A stretch of DNA of 64,000 nucleotides from Talinum fruticosum. Its lineage: Eukaryota > Streptophyta > Magnoliopsida > Caryophyllales > Talinaceae. Position 1 is the first letter of the stretch, and the number at the start of each line of letters is the position of its first letter. The position numbers and the translations under genes were made by a program. Positions 45,266-57,429 of this stretch are shown here, piece after piece. The notes beneath the pieces were generated by a model. That model was not told where the DNA came from and did not search any database. It worked only from the letters and a program-made list of their open reading frames with translations. The stretch is taken from assembly GCA_021018815.1 (NCBI GenBank), contig JAITYX010000053.1:2356001-2420000 (forward strand), read 5' to 3'.

Positions 45266-46464
45266 ATGACAAAGAGAAATCTAGAAGTTGAGGCTGCTTC
45301 GGCTACTAAGAAAAATCCTAGAACTTTTCCTCGTCTCACTGTTCGATTTCTAAATCTGAGGCCCCGAAAAGGAGACCTCATAACAAAACCAAGGATCCTC
45401 CCTAAAATAAGGAGAATCCATAGCTCCCTCTGTCGTTATACATTATTGTTTAGATGACAAATTCTTCATTATTGACTCGATTTCTAAGCCCGAGGCCCTA
45501 GAAAAGGAGACCTTAGAACAAAAATAGGGATCTTCCCTAAAATTTTCCACAAATTCTTCTCACCTTTTATGATTATGTCTATCCTAACATAGTCATTGAA
45601 TTTTATCAAAATCTCTTCTTTACTAACTCGATTCTTACTTCTTCTATTCAAGGAAAAAAGATTGTCATCGGTATTGTTCTTTTTCACAAAATCTTCAATA
45701 TTAATTGTCTCTTTCTCAATTTTAACACTTCAAAATTTTAATTCGAAGTACTCTCGAGTCAAAACCAAAGTTCAAAAGAATTTTTCCAATTCTTAGCTAA
45801 AGTTTGAACCCAAACTTCTTTGTTTCTTTTTATGAGGAAAATGTTCTCTTTCTTTCCCGAAAAGAGAATCCAAACAAATTTGTTCTCAAAGCCATCTATG
45901 ACGTCATGGAAGGGTTCAATATTAATATCTTTTCTTTTATCATTCCACAAATCACCTATATCTCTTTGGACATTAAAAAACCTCCCTCTTCCCTTTGGAG
46001 CTTTACTCTCTAAAGTTTTCACTCATTATGAGCTTGAGCTTCCTAACAAATTTCTCCCTCCCGCTTTTATGATCGATAAGGAAGATTGAATAGGTCTTGG
46101 ATATCGGAAAACATCATCCGAGGTCCGGACGGACTCCTCCGAGATCACTCGGTTCTCCTCTCCACATCTTTTACTAACCCCTAATCCTTCCGAGCATAAT
46201 ACCTCAGCTCAAATTTTTGATAAATTAGCTTCTCACTTCTCTTCTCTAGCTAATGAGTTCCGAGAAACCTTAGCTACTTCTCAAAGCTTCATTCCCCTTC
46301 TCCTTCAAATGCAAGCCATCACACAAAAACAAATTGATGATGCCAAAGCTCTAACTAAGGAGCTAATGAAAATGTTCCAAGGTGCTTAGATCATACTCAA
46401 GCAGCCTCCTCAAGCAGTACAAGGAGAAGAAGAAGAAGAAGAAGAAGACGATTCTTCTAATTGA
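45266..46464 (+). pseudogene. ORF3 of copia B
   Basis: Starts MTKRNLEVEAASATKKNPRT after a CT-rich leader (45060-45250). Internal pieces match copy A ORF3: IVIEFYQNLFFTNSILTSSI-like (45580-45650), SRKENPNKFVLKAIYDVMEG (45860-45915) and NINIFSFIIPQITYI. The coiled coil FDKLASHFSSLANEFRE to IDDAKALTKELMKMFQGA runs at 46216-46386. A TAG follows, then a run of seven Glu codons and DDSSN. The final TGA (46462-46464) is made by the first bases of the adjoining LTR. The Arg-rich tail and PPT seen in A and D are missing. Confidence 0.65.
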
Positions 46465-47950
46465 AAACTCGGACCTTACATATATATACCATTCTGAGTT
46501 CCATCAAGGGATCAGGTGTAAGACTTCATCTCTCATAAGGTTTTGATTAAAAGTCATTCTATCTCGCTTTAACAACTTTTCTGAGTGATATAGCATCTTT
46601 TCGAGTGTTACGGAATCTATCGTATATATTCTCTTTCAACTCGACCGACTCGAAAGCGGTTTCTTACTTATCGGTTCACACACAGCTTTTGAGTCACTCG
46701 GACAACACTAAGATATATTACATGTTCAAACACTTGTTCTAGTTTGCATAAACTCGCTTCGACTTCATGATCTAAGCTTGATTGAATTATTGGGTTAATT
46801 CATGTTTCTAAGTCAGCATGCTTCGTTTGAACATTGGTAGTCTAGTTCTAATCTTTCCACTCTAATGTTATTTACCTAACTTGGATGGAATTTGAGTATA
46901 ATGGATATTAGACTCAGAAAATTCCATTTCTTTCGACTTAGATAATTATGCACTTAATTATCTTAATTAAAATTATTTTTTATGTCTAATCTTGGACCAA
47001 AGTATTTTATACTTTGAGAACCAAATTGATTTACTTTTTGTAGGTTATTCAAACGAGGCTATCATATTTTTGAATTACAAAAGTAACCGGCTTCAAAACG
47101 TTAAATGACCAGCAGACAAGGCTTTTTCCACCTCCGACTAAGGCCCGGACAATCGTGTGAGGGTTGTCTGTTTTCAAAACTAGAAATCCGCAACGCTAAG
47201 CTCAAAGGTGGTTTCCACCCTACTTTTCGGACACCACTAGTGGATTGGGACTTCCAAAGGAGTCAAGAGCCGTTGCCCAACGTTCACACCTCAATCGATA
47301 TTTTCCGAGTGACTCGGAAAATCCATTGCAACGGTCACAAAGGAGTTCCAGTCGGAAGATAGTCACAACGGCTAATCTGCTTGGTTATCTATAAATAGAA
47401 GCTAACTCTCAAGACTTGAAGATTACTAAACCAATTGTCAATACACATACTTAAGCAAAAGTCATTGTATTCATACTCAATCTTCTACTTACAACTCCTA
47501 CTCGTACTTAATATCTTTCCGAGTTGTAAGGTCTTGTAATCGGCTTACAAACACTCATTCTTACTTTCCGAGTAAGGTCCCTTGACCGAGCTGTAAGGGT
47601 TAAGTCGGCTTAGTTGTCCCTAACTAGATCGGATAAGGTAATTTCGGAGTCTAGGAAAATCTTGTAAGGAATTATCTAAGGGAGAAATTCTAGTTGAGTC
47701 GTTCTACCGTATTTTGTGGATTCAAAATAATGGATTTGACTTGGTGTTTAGATTAGCACTGACCGTTGTTTTTTGCCCCAGGAGGGTTTCCAGGTAAATT
47801 TCCGAGTTAGCACTTTTCCGAGTCCAATCTAGACTCAAACTCTCCACAATCATCTCGTAGTTTTATTCTTCCTTGATTTGCTTAAAATTCCTCATCACCT
47901 TATTCACCCCTCCTCTAGGGTGACTCGGTCTCTCCAAGAGCAAACCTTCA
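46462..47950 (+). repeat. LTR shared between copia B (right) and copia C (left), 1489 bp
   Basis: Begins TGAAAACTCGGACC and ends AAACCTTCA. TATA box CTATAAATAG at 47389-47398. CCGTTG/CAACGG motifs at about 47270, 47330 and 47367. A PBS follows on the right but no PPT precedes on the left. Confidence 0.85.
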
Positions 47951-48009
47951 ATTGGCATCGAGCCTAGCCTTTGAGAAAGGATCTAACCATCCAAAGGTTT
48001 AAAGATCAA

Positions 48010-48995
48010 ATGGCTCGGAACAATGGAGAGTTCGATGAAGGAAGATCTTCCAACAGACCACCAAAGATCAAAGGATCTAACTTTGTGCACTCGGAAGAAG
48101 CTCATGGAATGCTTCCTCGCTGGATCATGATGAGGATGTCCGGAACATCATACAAGTAGGCAACTACATTCCCATGAAGACGGAAGAAGCAAGACTTATG
48201 CCTAAGACAAAGGCCGAGTTCACTGCCGATGAAGCGGAGAAGTTCGTAAAGAACTTCAAGGCGATGAACATTATGATGTTCACCATCAGCTCGTAAGAGT
48301 ACAACCGAGTGTCCGCTCGTGACACGGCCAAAGAAGTGTGGGACACACTGGTCAACATTTATGAAGGCACAAACCAGGTCGACAAGTGAAGATAAGCTAA
48401 TATCTTCACAAGTATGAGCTGTTCAAGATGGAGCCGAAGAAAACATGACTCATATGTTCATCCGCTTCACCGAGATCACCAATAATCTCAAATCTCTGGG
48501 TAGAAAGATTTCCCACGAGCAAATGTGCAGAAAGACACTCGTAAGCCTACCCAAGAGAAGATGGGATCCCAAGGTGACGGCCATTGAAGAGGCTCGGAAC
48601 TTGTCCCAACTCGAGCCGGACGAACTCATTGGGAAGCTACTCACCCACGAGATCCATCTCGGAAGAGGAGGACGCAGAGGTCAGCACCAAAAGGAACATT
48701 GCGTTTAAAGCCTCGAAACCGAGAGAAGCAAATCTGAGTTCAACGGACTCGTAAGAGGATCCCATGGCACTCATTGCTAGAGGCTTCAAGAGAATGATGA
48801 AGCACAAGAGATGAGATAAGAAGCCAAGAGAAGAGTTCTATAAGAACGACAAGAAGGATAGAAAAGGTAAGCACTCATCCCCTTCAAAGTTATCTTTAAC
48901 TAAGAACTCCAGCTGCTTTGAATGTGGCAGCAAGGAACACATAGTCAAGGACCTGTCCCAAGAGAAAAAGGGACAGAAGGAAGAAAAAGACTATG
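48010..48995 (+). pseudogene. gag of copia C
   Basis: Begins ATGGCTCGGAAC (MARNNGEFDEGRSS), which fixes the family start. It changes frame several times: KAEFTADEAEKFVKNFKAMN (about 48210-48270), TAKEVWDTLVNIYEGTNQVD (48328-48385), FTEITNNLKSLGRKISHEQM (48466-48525), LEPDELIGKLLTHEIHLGRG. In-frame TAA stops at 48293 and 48751 both lie in CTCGTAAG where other copies have CTCGGAAG or a related non-stop form. The knuckle CFECGSKEHIVKD (about 48915) loses its last Cys by a one-base insertion that copy D shares. Confidence 0.85.
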
Positions 48996-49849
48996 ATGGC
49001 CACATGGAGTGGTGAAGACTCTTCAGAAGATGATGAGGACTCGGATGACTCAAAATGTTTGATGGCACTCTCGACTCGAAGCTGAAACAGAGTCGACTCG
49101 GATCATTTATATAGTGAGGAAACAAATCCTCCGGAGGTAATTGAATACTTCCTCAAATTCTCCAAAGTTGATTTAGCCAAATATATTTTTACTTTGGAAG
49201 AAAAGTCCAATTCTGATTTTTCTTAGTTTAAAGAACAACTTGAGTCAATTACTTCGAGAGCATCCCATTGAAAAATGAATTCAAAAACCGAGAGTTACTC
49301 TAAGAGAACTCAAGACCAAGTGCTCAATCTAATGAGACCGAGTCCGAGTCACTCGAAGAGAGAATGAGCAATTAAAGCAAAAGCTCAACGAGTCTTAAGA
49401 GCTTGTTTTAAAATTTACTCAAGGTCGGAAAACCTTGATATGCTCTTAGGATCTCAATGTGTCTCCTTCGTAAAGGAAGGAGTTGGTTTTAACAAAGAGG
49501 AGGAATCCAATTCCTACTCGGAACTTTTCAAAAAGGATTCCGAAGCTGTGAAGTTTCGGAAGGCTGAGCACGATCCTATTCATAAGAATGAAAGTAGGAC
49601 TGAGCCCAGCATCAGCTTACAGGAGAAAACCTTCTCCACCGGTTTATAAAAGAAAAACTTTTCAAAAGAAAGTGACACGAGACTTAGCTCTTTAAAAGAA
49701 AGACTCGGAATCGGACCAAACCTAAAGTTATTCAAATCGGGTTCCGAAGAGTCTACTTCCTCGAAAAGGACCACAAGTAAAAGGGAGTTACTTGGGTTTA
49801 TTAGATGAAGTAAGAAAGGTTAGTTTGTTTCGACTTGCAGGTGGTTTAG
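48996..49849 (+). other. Acidic/coiled-coil spacer between gag and protease (copia C)
   Basis: Counterpart of 27107-27834. Visible pieces are VIEYFLKFSKVDLAKYIFTL, ERMSN-like Glu/Lys stretches, CVSFVKEGVGFNKEEESNSY and KPKVIQIGF. Function unknown. Confidence 0.6.
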
Positions 49850-52800
49850 AAAAGAACAAAAGGGCATTGGTACCTAGACAGTGGATGCTCACGCCACATG
49901 TCGAGAGATTCTAGACTTTTTTCCGAGTTAGAAGATTACAAGGGAGGAAAAGTCACATTTGGAGATGACAAGAAAGGCAAGATAATTGGGATAGGCAAGA
50001 TTGGAAAAAGAAGCAATCTGGTCAGCCCAAGTATACGTTGTCAAAGGGTTAAAGTACAATTTGCTCAAGCATCTCTCAACTATGTGACAAAGGTCAAGAG
50101 GTAAGATTCACCTGCACCAATTGCTATATCTCTACCGATACTATAAATCCAGCTCTCAAGTAAGAGATCGGGTAACACTTACACTATTCCTCTTTCGACC
50201 CAAGTTAGAATTTATCTTGTTTAAAAGCATCTCTACATGATGATTTATGGACATGGCATCGTAGACTAGGTCATGTTAGCATGCATACCATTAAGAAACT
50301 TGCATCTCATGGTTTAGTTAGAGGTTTGCCTAACTCGTGCATTTAAGAAAGATAAAATTTGTGAAGCATGCACAAAAGGGAAACAAGTCAAGTGATCTTT
50401 CAAATCTCTGAAAACTGTTTCCACATCCAAGGTGCTTGAAATGTTGCATATGGATTTATGTGGTGAAATCCTTGTCAAGAGTCTCGGAGGTAAATCATAT
50501 GTGCTTGTTATTATTGATGACTACTCACGATTTACATGGGTGTGTTTTCTTAAGCACAAGAATGAAGCATTCAAAGAGTTCAGCAAGCTCGTAGGAAATC
50601 CAAGTTGAGTCTCGGACTCGGATCCGGAGGATTCAAACTAACCATTGAAGGGAGTTCGACTACTCGGAATTTGCAGAGTTATGTGACAAGAATGACATCT
50701 CTCACAACTTCTCAGTGCTAAGAACTCCTCAACAAAATGGAGTAGTGGACAGGAAGAACCGAACTCTTGAAGAAATAGCTAAGACAATGATGATTGAACA
50801 TAATCTACCCTACTATTTCTGGGCTGAGGCGATCAACACAGCCAACTACACATTGAACAGATGCCTCATCGGACCCATACTGAAGAAAACTCCATACGAG
50901 CTCTACAAAGGGAAGAAACCTAATATTTCATACTTCAAACCCTTTGGATGTAAGTGTTTCGTTCATAACAATTGTAAGGATCACCTAACCAAGTTTGATG
51001 CTCGGTCGGATGAAGGTATTTTTCTTGGTTATTCATCTCATAGCATAGCATATTGTATTTTCAATAAAAGAACTAACAAAGTGGAAGAAAGCATCCACGT
51101 TATGTTTGATGAGATTGAACAGGAAAAACCAATTGAGTCACCATTCTAGATTTGAGGCTCCGCAGAAATGATGATCTTGATGAAAATGAGCTCATCAGGA
51201 AGCTCATCAAGAATCAAATCATGTCACTCGGAATGAAGTCACTCGGACTCGGAATGAGACTACTCAAGAGCCTTCTCGGAATGTTGAAGGTCATTCGATG
51301 AATGAGCTCACTCGCAACAGTACTCATCGAAGACAATTCCACCTACAGATCTGGTGAACCAAAGAACAGGTAGAGCTTTCAAGTATGCTTCTAGTCACCC
51401 ACTAGAAAACATCATATCTAACATCAACAAGTGGGGTAAGAACTCATTCCTCTCTTTATAATCTATGTGCATTCACTGCATTCATTTCATTAACGGAACC
51501 TGAAATGCACTAGGGGCCCTAAATGAACCTCAATGGGTAGAGGCCATGCAAGAGGAACTCAATCAATTTGAAAGAAACCAAGTCCGGACTCTAACCAAAC
51601 GACCTTCCGATCATCCAGTCATAGGAACCAAATGGGTTTTAAAAAAAACTGGATGAAGGTGGGTTGGTAGTGAGAAATAAGGCTAGACTTGTGGCTCAAG
51701 GTTACAAGCAAGAAGAAGGGATTGATTATGGGAAACCTTTGCACCATTTGCCAAAATTGAAGCTATTAGAATCTTGTTAGCATTTGCATCTAGCATGAAT
51801 ATCAAGTTATATCAAATGAATGTTAAATGTGCTTTTCTCAATGGTTTCATTGAAGAGGAAGTCTATGTTGAGCAACCCCTGGATTTGAAAACTCAGAATT
51901 TCCACAAGCATGTTTTCAAATTGCAAAAAGCTCTCTATGGTCTTAAAGTAGCTCCCGGAGCTTGGTATGAAAGACTCGAGCAATTTCTTTGTTGAAAATG
52001 ATTTTAGAAGAGTTCAGATTGACAAGACTCTTTTTATAAAAACCAAGGGGAAAGACTTTCTTATTGCTCGGATCTATGTTGATGACATAATTTTTGGATC
52101 TACTAATGAAATTATGTGACGAGATTTTTCCGAGTTAATGAGGCAGGAATTTTAAATGAGTATAATGGGAGAACTCAATTTCTTCCTTGGTCTACAAATC
52201 AAGCAAGAAAAAGATGGCATCTATGTCCATCAATCAAAGTATACCAAGGAGTCTGTTGAAGAAGTACAAGCTTCAAGATGTGAAACATGTAGCAACACCT
52301 ATGAGTAGCAGAGATAAAACTGGACTCGGACGAGAAAGGTAAAGTAGTAGATCGAAACTCTACCTAGGTATGATTGGATCTTTGCTCTATCTCACTTCCA
52401 GTAGACTAGACATAGTGTTTAGTGTCTGTCCGTGTGCAAGATTTCATGCTAATCCAAGAGAATCACATCTCACTGAGGTGAAGAGAATATTCAGATATCT
52501 TACAGGGACTCGGAATTTAGGTCTATGGTACTCCAAAGACTCGTAACCGACTCTCACCTGGATACTCGGATGCCGACTATGCTAGGTACAAAGTTAATAG
52601 AAAGAGCACCTCAGGAGCCCGCTAGTTTCGGGTCAATCCCGATATCTTGGCACTCAAAGAAACAAAACTCCGTAGCTCTATCAACTGCTGAAGCTGAGTA
52701 TATTGCGGTCGTGGCATGTCGTGCTCGGATCTTATGGATAAAGCAACACTTGAAAGATCTTGGACTTTCATTTAAATCTGTTCCAATCAAGTGTGATAAT

Positions 52801-52985
52801 CAAAGTGCAATCAGCATCACCAACAATCCAGTTCAACACTCAAAAACTAAACATATTGAGGTCGGTATCATTTTCTAAGAGATCATTATAAAAAGGGTGA
52901 TATTGAACTTAAATTCATTCCTACCAATCTTCAATTAGTTGATATCTTTACTCGAGCCCCTTAGTGAGGATTAGTTTTGTTTTAT
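49850..52985 (+). pseudogene. pol of copia C: protease, integrase, RT, RNase H
   Basis: Protease: WYLDSGCSRHMSRD-like (about 49870-49910) keeps the DSG active site, the only copy here that does. Integrase: WHRRLGHVS (50253), core LHMDLCGEI (50448), SLGGKSYVLVIIDDYSRFTW (50480-50535), NGVVDRKNRTLEEIAKTMMI (50735-50795; the conserved Glu of VERKN is Asp), FLGYSSHSIAYCIFNKRTNK. RT: MNVKCAFLNGFIEEEVYVEQ (51815-51875), ALYGLKVAPGAWYERL and YVDD at about 52075. RNase H: ALSTAEAEYIAVVACRARIL (52676-52735) and CDNQSAISITNNPVQHSKTK (52795-52850). Frame breaks are fewer than in A or B. Confidence 0.87.
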
Positions 52986-53145
52986 TAGGAATGAGCTTAG
53001 CATGATTAATGCATAATTAATTTTTTTCTTTGCATGATTATGTGTTGTGTACTTACTCGTCCTTAATAGCCATTAGTTCAGTTATACTAGTGATACTGAG
53101 CTAAGAGTTATTAGTTGTTTGCAGCTTCGAGTCACTCAAAACTCA

Positions 53146-54683
53146 TGAAGGTTTGCTCGGGGAGAGGCTAAGTCACCCTAGAGGAGGGTGAATAGGGTGA
53201 TGATGAAATTTACTTCCGATTAAAAATCGACATGACTCTAAAGAGAGTGAGAGTCAAAAATGAACTTAGCAAAATGAACTCGGAATTCGGAGATGATTAA
53301 AGAAACAGGTTGAACTAAATTCGAAACCTGTCCGAGTCTAGAATGTGCTCAAAAAGTAATAACTCGTAAAATACGTGGAAACCCTCCTGGGCGAGAAACC
53401 ACAAGTCGTGCTAATCCAAGCACGAAGTCAAATCCACTATTTTGAGTCCACAAAATACAATAGATTGACTCAACCCGAGTTGCTCCCTTAGACAACTCCT
53501 TACAAGTTTTTCTTAGACTCGTAAATTCCCTTATCCGATCTAGTACTTCCTAGCCGAGATAACCCTTACAGCTCAGGACAACTAAGCTGAGTTAACCCTT
53601 ATAGCTCAGTCAAAGGACCTTACTTAGAGAGTAAGAAGAGAGTGTTTGTAATCGAGTACAAGACCTTACAACTCGTAGTATAATGAATTACGGAGTTGGA
53701 GTTGTAAGTAGAAGATTGAGAATGAATACAATGACTTTTTATCAAGTATGTGTATTAACAATAGATTCGGCAATCTTCAAGTCTTGAGAGTTGGCTTCTA
53801 TTTATAGATGACCAGGCAACTTAGCCGTTGTGTCCATCTTCTCGACTGGAAGTTCCTTTATGACCGTTGTGTAGGATTTTCCGAGTCACTTAGAAAATGT
53901 CCGTTGATATATGGGCGTTGGACAACGGCTCTTGACTCCCTGGAAGTGCCTAAAACCAGTGGCGGTGTCTTCAAAAGTAAGGTGGAAACCACCGTTGAGC
54001 TTAGTGTTGCAGATTTCCATTTTGGAAACAGACAATCCCGACGCACCGTCTCGAGGCTAGGTCGAGGTGGAAAAAGCCTTGTCTCGCTGGTGATTTGACG
54101 TTTTGAAGCCTAAGCTACTTTTGCATTTCAAATTTAGGATAGCCTCGTTTGAATCACCTACAAAATTTACTTCTCAAAGTATAAAATACTTTGGTCCAAG
54201 ATTAGACACGGATAATGATATAATTAAGATAATTAAGTTATCGATTATCCGGGTTAGAAAAGGAATGGAATTTTCTCGTTCATGAAACTCAAAATTCCAT
54301 CCGAGTCGACCTAAAAGAGAATTAAGTTAACTACAGAATATCGGAGGAAAAAAACTTGATCTAGACCGAGCATGAATTCAAACTAAGATACCAGAGTTAG
54401 AACACGTAACGGATGGTGTTTGAATCATGCGATATATATGAGTGTCGATTGACTCGTAACCGAGTGAAACATGGTGAGTGTAGATATGCTTTGTGAGTCA
54501 CACAGAATCATGTGTAAATGCATGAGATAAATTCTTTAACACTCGGAGAAAATACTATATCACTCTGAAAAGTTTCTAAGACACAGGGAATGACTTGGAA
54601 TCAAAACTTAATAAGTGAGAAAGTCTTATACCCGATTCCCTTGATAGAACTCGTAAAGGTGAGATGTAAAGTCCGAGTCTTCA
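53146..54683 (-). repeat. 3' LTR of copia D (1538 bp)
   Basis: On the minus strand it begins TGAAGACTCGGACTTTAC (54683) and ends AAACCTTCA (53146). TATA box on the minus strand at 53798-53807; five CCGTTG-type motifs at about 53823-53996. Confidence 0.9.
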
Positions 54684-54696
54684 ATCTCCCCTTTTT
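54684..54696 (-). other. Polypurine tract (copia D)
   Basis: AAAAAGGGGAGAT on the minus strand directly before the 3' LTR, within a block GCCTTTCATCAAAAAGGGGA that matches copy A. Confidence 0.85.
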
Positions 54697-55118
54697 GATG
54701 AAAGGCATTGCATACTTAGACAGAAACTTTGTTAGTGATATAATTCTGTTTTTGCATACTTGTACAGAGAATAAGAGCATACTCGAAGTATCGTAACATG
54801 AAGCAATAAAATAGATACTCAAGCAATTATCAATGAAAAGCATGTATTTTAACGAAGATGCTAAGTAAGAGAACATATAAGATGAAAACTCGTAAATGCT
54901 TGCATTTAACATTGTACTCGAAAATTGGAACAAAATGCATAACTTCACTAAAATTTAAAAATATGTACAAAGTGAGAGAGAGAGACTCCCCTAGACAAGA
55001 CAACAAATTTTCTATTTCTCTAATTCTCCCCCTTGCCTTTCAAGCAAAAACAAAAAATGGGAAGAATACAAGAAGTACAAGTTTGATGTCCGGACAAAAC
55101 AGAAAAAAAATGAAGAAA

Positions 55119-56713
55119 TTAAGAAGGAGAAGGGTTCATCCGAGTGGAAGAAGAGGGGTGAGCGGAGCGCCGGCGCCGATAGGATCTTGACGATGTGCTT
55201 GAGTGCGGCGGAGGGAGGACTCGGGATCTCCGGCATAGGCTCGGCTCCGAGTGGCTAACCCGTAACGAGGGGATCCAGAGGTTCTTCCTCTTATATCTCG
55301 GCAGCTGGAGGGGATTGCTCAGGCTGACCCACCGCCGATTGTCCTTGTGCAGCAAGGTCTTCCGACCCACTCGGATCGCTGTCCGAGCCGAGTACTTCTA
55401 GATGAGCTTTAAGAGCACCTATACCCTCGCCTATTGCTCCTTGTTCTTCCTTTTGTTCCTCCCCTTGGTCGAAGGAGCCGCCTCACCGCAGCTCCTCGGC
55501 TTCGCTTCTTCTTGATTTTCTTCTTCCCCTCGCCTCTATCTCGAGGAGGTCTTGGCCGAGCTGGAGGACTCTTCAAATGTGTATGAGTCGCCTTAGTCCC
55601 GAGCTAGCTTGGACAGTCTCTCCTGGAGGAGCTTTATCGCTTCCTCTCGCTCCTTCACCAGTGGCCTTCATCTCAATGAGCGGATTCCGATGCTCTCGGA
55701 TTTGAGACTAGGCGAGTCTTCTGGTTTATGGTCATAGATCGAAAGACGATCTTAAATGACCGGAGTATGTCCTTGAATTCTAAGGACACAGAGCTGATTT
55801 TGTCCATGAAGGCGGAGGACAAAATGGAAGTGAGAGACTTAGAAGCACCTGAGGTGGAAGCACCACCAGGTGGGGCGGAAGAGAAAGGGGGCATTTTTCC
55901 GAGTCCGAGAGGGCCTCGGCTTTGAGCTATGTACCCGGATACCAGGTTCGGCTTCCGGTACCCGTACCCCGTAAGCTCCTTTTTGCCGACAACAACGGCA
56001 CCCTCGAAACAGTGGTTTGGATCCGAGGGAAGAGAAACTTTAAATTGTTTGAAGACGAGGGTGAGAAGAGCACCGAAAAAAGAGGGGTGTTCTTCTTGGT
56101 TTGGAGTTGAGCTGGCACAGCTGCCATTTGCTCAATGATGGAGGGAAAGAGGTCTACTTCGTAGCCCTCGAGAATGTCAAAGAGAGCTCAGCTGAGTGCT
56201 GGAGTGCTCGAGAGAAAAAGGTTCTCATCAGCAAGAAGCACAAAAGTCGTGCTTCGACCTCAGCTGAGTCACGTAAAAGTTTTTGCATGACCCAGGGAAT
56301 TCTTTGGCATACTTTTCAAAGAAGTCATTAGCTACCTTAGTGAAAGGAATTGGGTTGCTATTCAAGAAGAGAGAAGAAACCTTGAACAGGACGATGGAGA
56401 AGAGAGGTGTTAATGCGAACCGTGATGTTCGAACCCCGGAGGTTAGAACACCTTCGGAGCCGGTGAGGTGAGTGTAAAACTCATATATGAGTTTAGGGTA
56501 TATGAACTCGCCGTAGCAAAGAAAATTATACACCCTCGTTGATTGGATATGAGGCAACCACAAAAATTTGGTGGTTGGGAAGAACTTATCATCCAGCAGC
56601 AAGATGTCTGGGTAACAATAGGTTTAGAATTTGAAGGGCCTTCTTAGCTTTTAGTTCCGGGTTTCTTTGTAGCAGAGCCGAGAAAGTCGGGGTGAGAACC
56701 TCTTTGTTGTCAT
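55119..56713 (-). pseudogene. ORF3 of copia D (post-pol ORF in env-like position)
   Basis: Read on the minus strand, the likely start is at 56713 (MTTKR). LIYEFYTHLTGSEGVLTSGV (about 56430-56490), LFKVSSLFLNSNPIPFTKVA, DFFEKYAKEFPGSCKNF (56270-56390) match copy A residue for residue at most positions. A coiled-coil counterpart (FKDILRSFKI, KEREEAIKLLQERLSKLA) lies at 55590-55800. The tail SSTSSRSYRRRRSAHPSS (about 55140-55200) ends at 55119. Conservation of the central block and the Arg-rich tail between A and D, despite frameshifts, suggests past selection on the protein. Function unknown; no membrane segment seen. Confidence 0.68.
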
Positions 56714-56961
56714 CTTTGAGAGAAAAAGAGAGAGTAGGAAGGCTTGAGAAGGTTGAGGAAAGAGGAACTCGGAGAGAGTAAGAGAGAAAAATAAAAGAGT
56801 AGAAGAAAGAGTTGAGAGCAAGCTGAGCTTACTTGAGATGATCTTCACGAAGCTTGAAATAACCGAAATCGTCGTAGATGCAAAGAGCTTGTGCGCGAAG
56901 TTTGGATTTCGAGAGAGAGAGTAAGTGAAAAGTAAAGTAACGAAATGAAGGAGAATAGTTG

Positions 56962-57090
56962 CTATTTATAGGGAAGGTAATCGTCCTTCCGTATCCGTTC
57001 GACTCGGCTCTTTCAACAGTCACCTCGAGACCGGTGTGACGGTTCTCTCCTTCAACGGTTAGAATTCTAGCGGTTGCCGTCCAACGGCTA
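56962..57090 (-). promoter_or_regulatory. Putative internal promoter of ORF3 (copia D): MSA-like sites and TATA box
   Basis: On the plus strand TCCAACGGCTA at 57080-57090 is an exact YCYAACGGYYA match, and TTCAACGGTTA at about 57052 misses by one base. On the element's strand CTATAAATAG lies at 56962-56971, followed by a CT-rich leader and ORF3 about 250 bp later. Spacing and order equal those of copy A. Confidence 0.5.
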
Positions 57091-57429
57091 GTAGTCTAAA
57101 AACTGCGCGCGAGAGAGAAAAAGATTTTGAAAATAAATTCTGAAATTCTCCACTTGGCTAGAGATGATTTCGGAGAATTGATGTCTATTTTTCTCAACGT
57201 CCGAGTCCGACTTCAGCTCGGCTTCGAGTGACTCAAAACTGGAAGCAAATAATAACTATCAGCTCAGTATCACTAAGTCAACTCGAACTAATGGTTATCA
57301 ACAAATTGTAAACACATAACACATAGTCATGCAAACAAAAAAAAAATTCACATAGAAAGCACATAATTATGCATTTAACATACCAAGTTCATTCCTAATA
57401 AAACAAAACTGATCCTCACCAAGAGGCTT

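Larger units (their letters stand above)
35438..47950 (+). mobile_element. Ty1/copia element B (old copy of the same family) with later insertions
   Basis: 5' LTR (35438-37773, with a hAT element inside), PBS, gag, pol, post-pol region, ORF3, and an LTR at 46462-47950 that is followed by the PBS of copy C. B is the most diverged copy. It contains two further LTR-like insertions (42763-43192 and 43577-44993). No canonical PPT precedes 46462, so the junction with that LTR may be the product of recombination or deletion. No flanking duplication could be assigned. Confidence 0.68.
46462..53145 (+). mobile_element. Ty1/copia element C (5' LTR to RNase H end), cut by copy D
   Basis: Third plus-strand copy: LTR 46462-47950, PBS, gag with intact ATG, spacer, pol. 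Post-pol DNA stops at 53145, where copy D is inserted in reverse; any 3' part of C lies beyond the window. Its LTR also serves as the right LTR of B as laid out here. Confidence 0.8.

Noticed and set aside
49880..53100. Short spaced ACTCGG repeats that might suggest a CRISPR-like or satellite array
   Set aside because: Spacing is irregular, the motif is scattered over coding and LTR DNA of one family, and the genome is a plant's.
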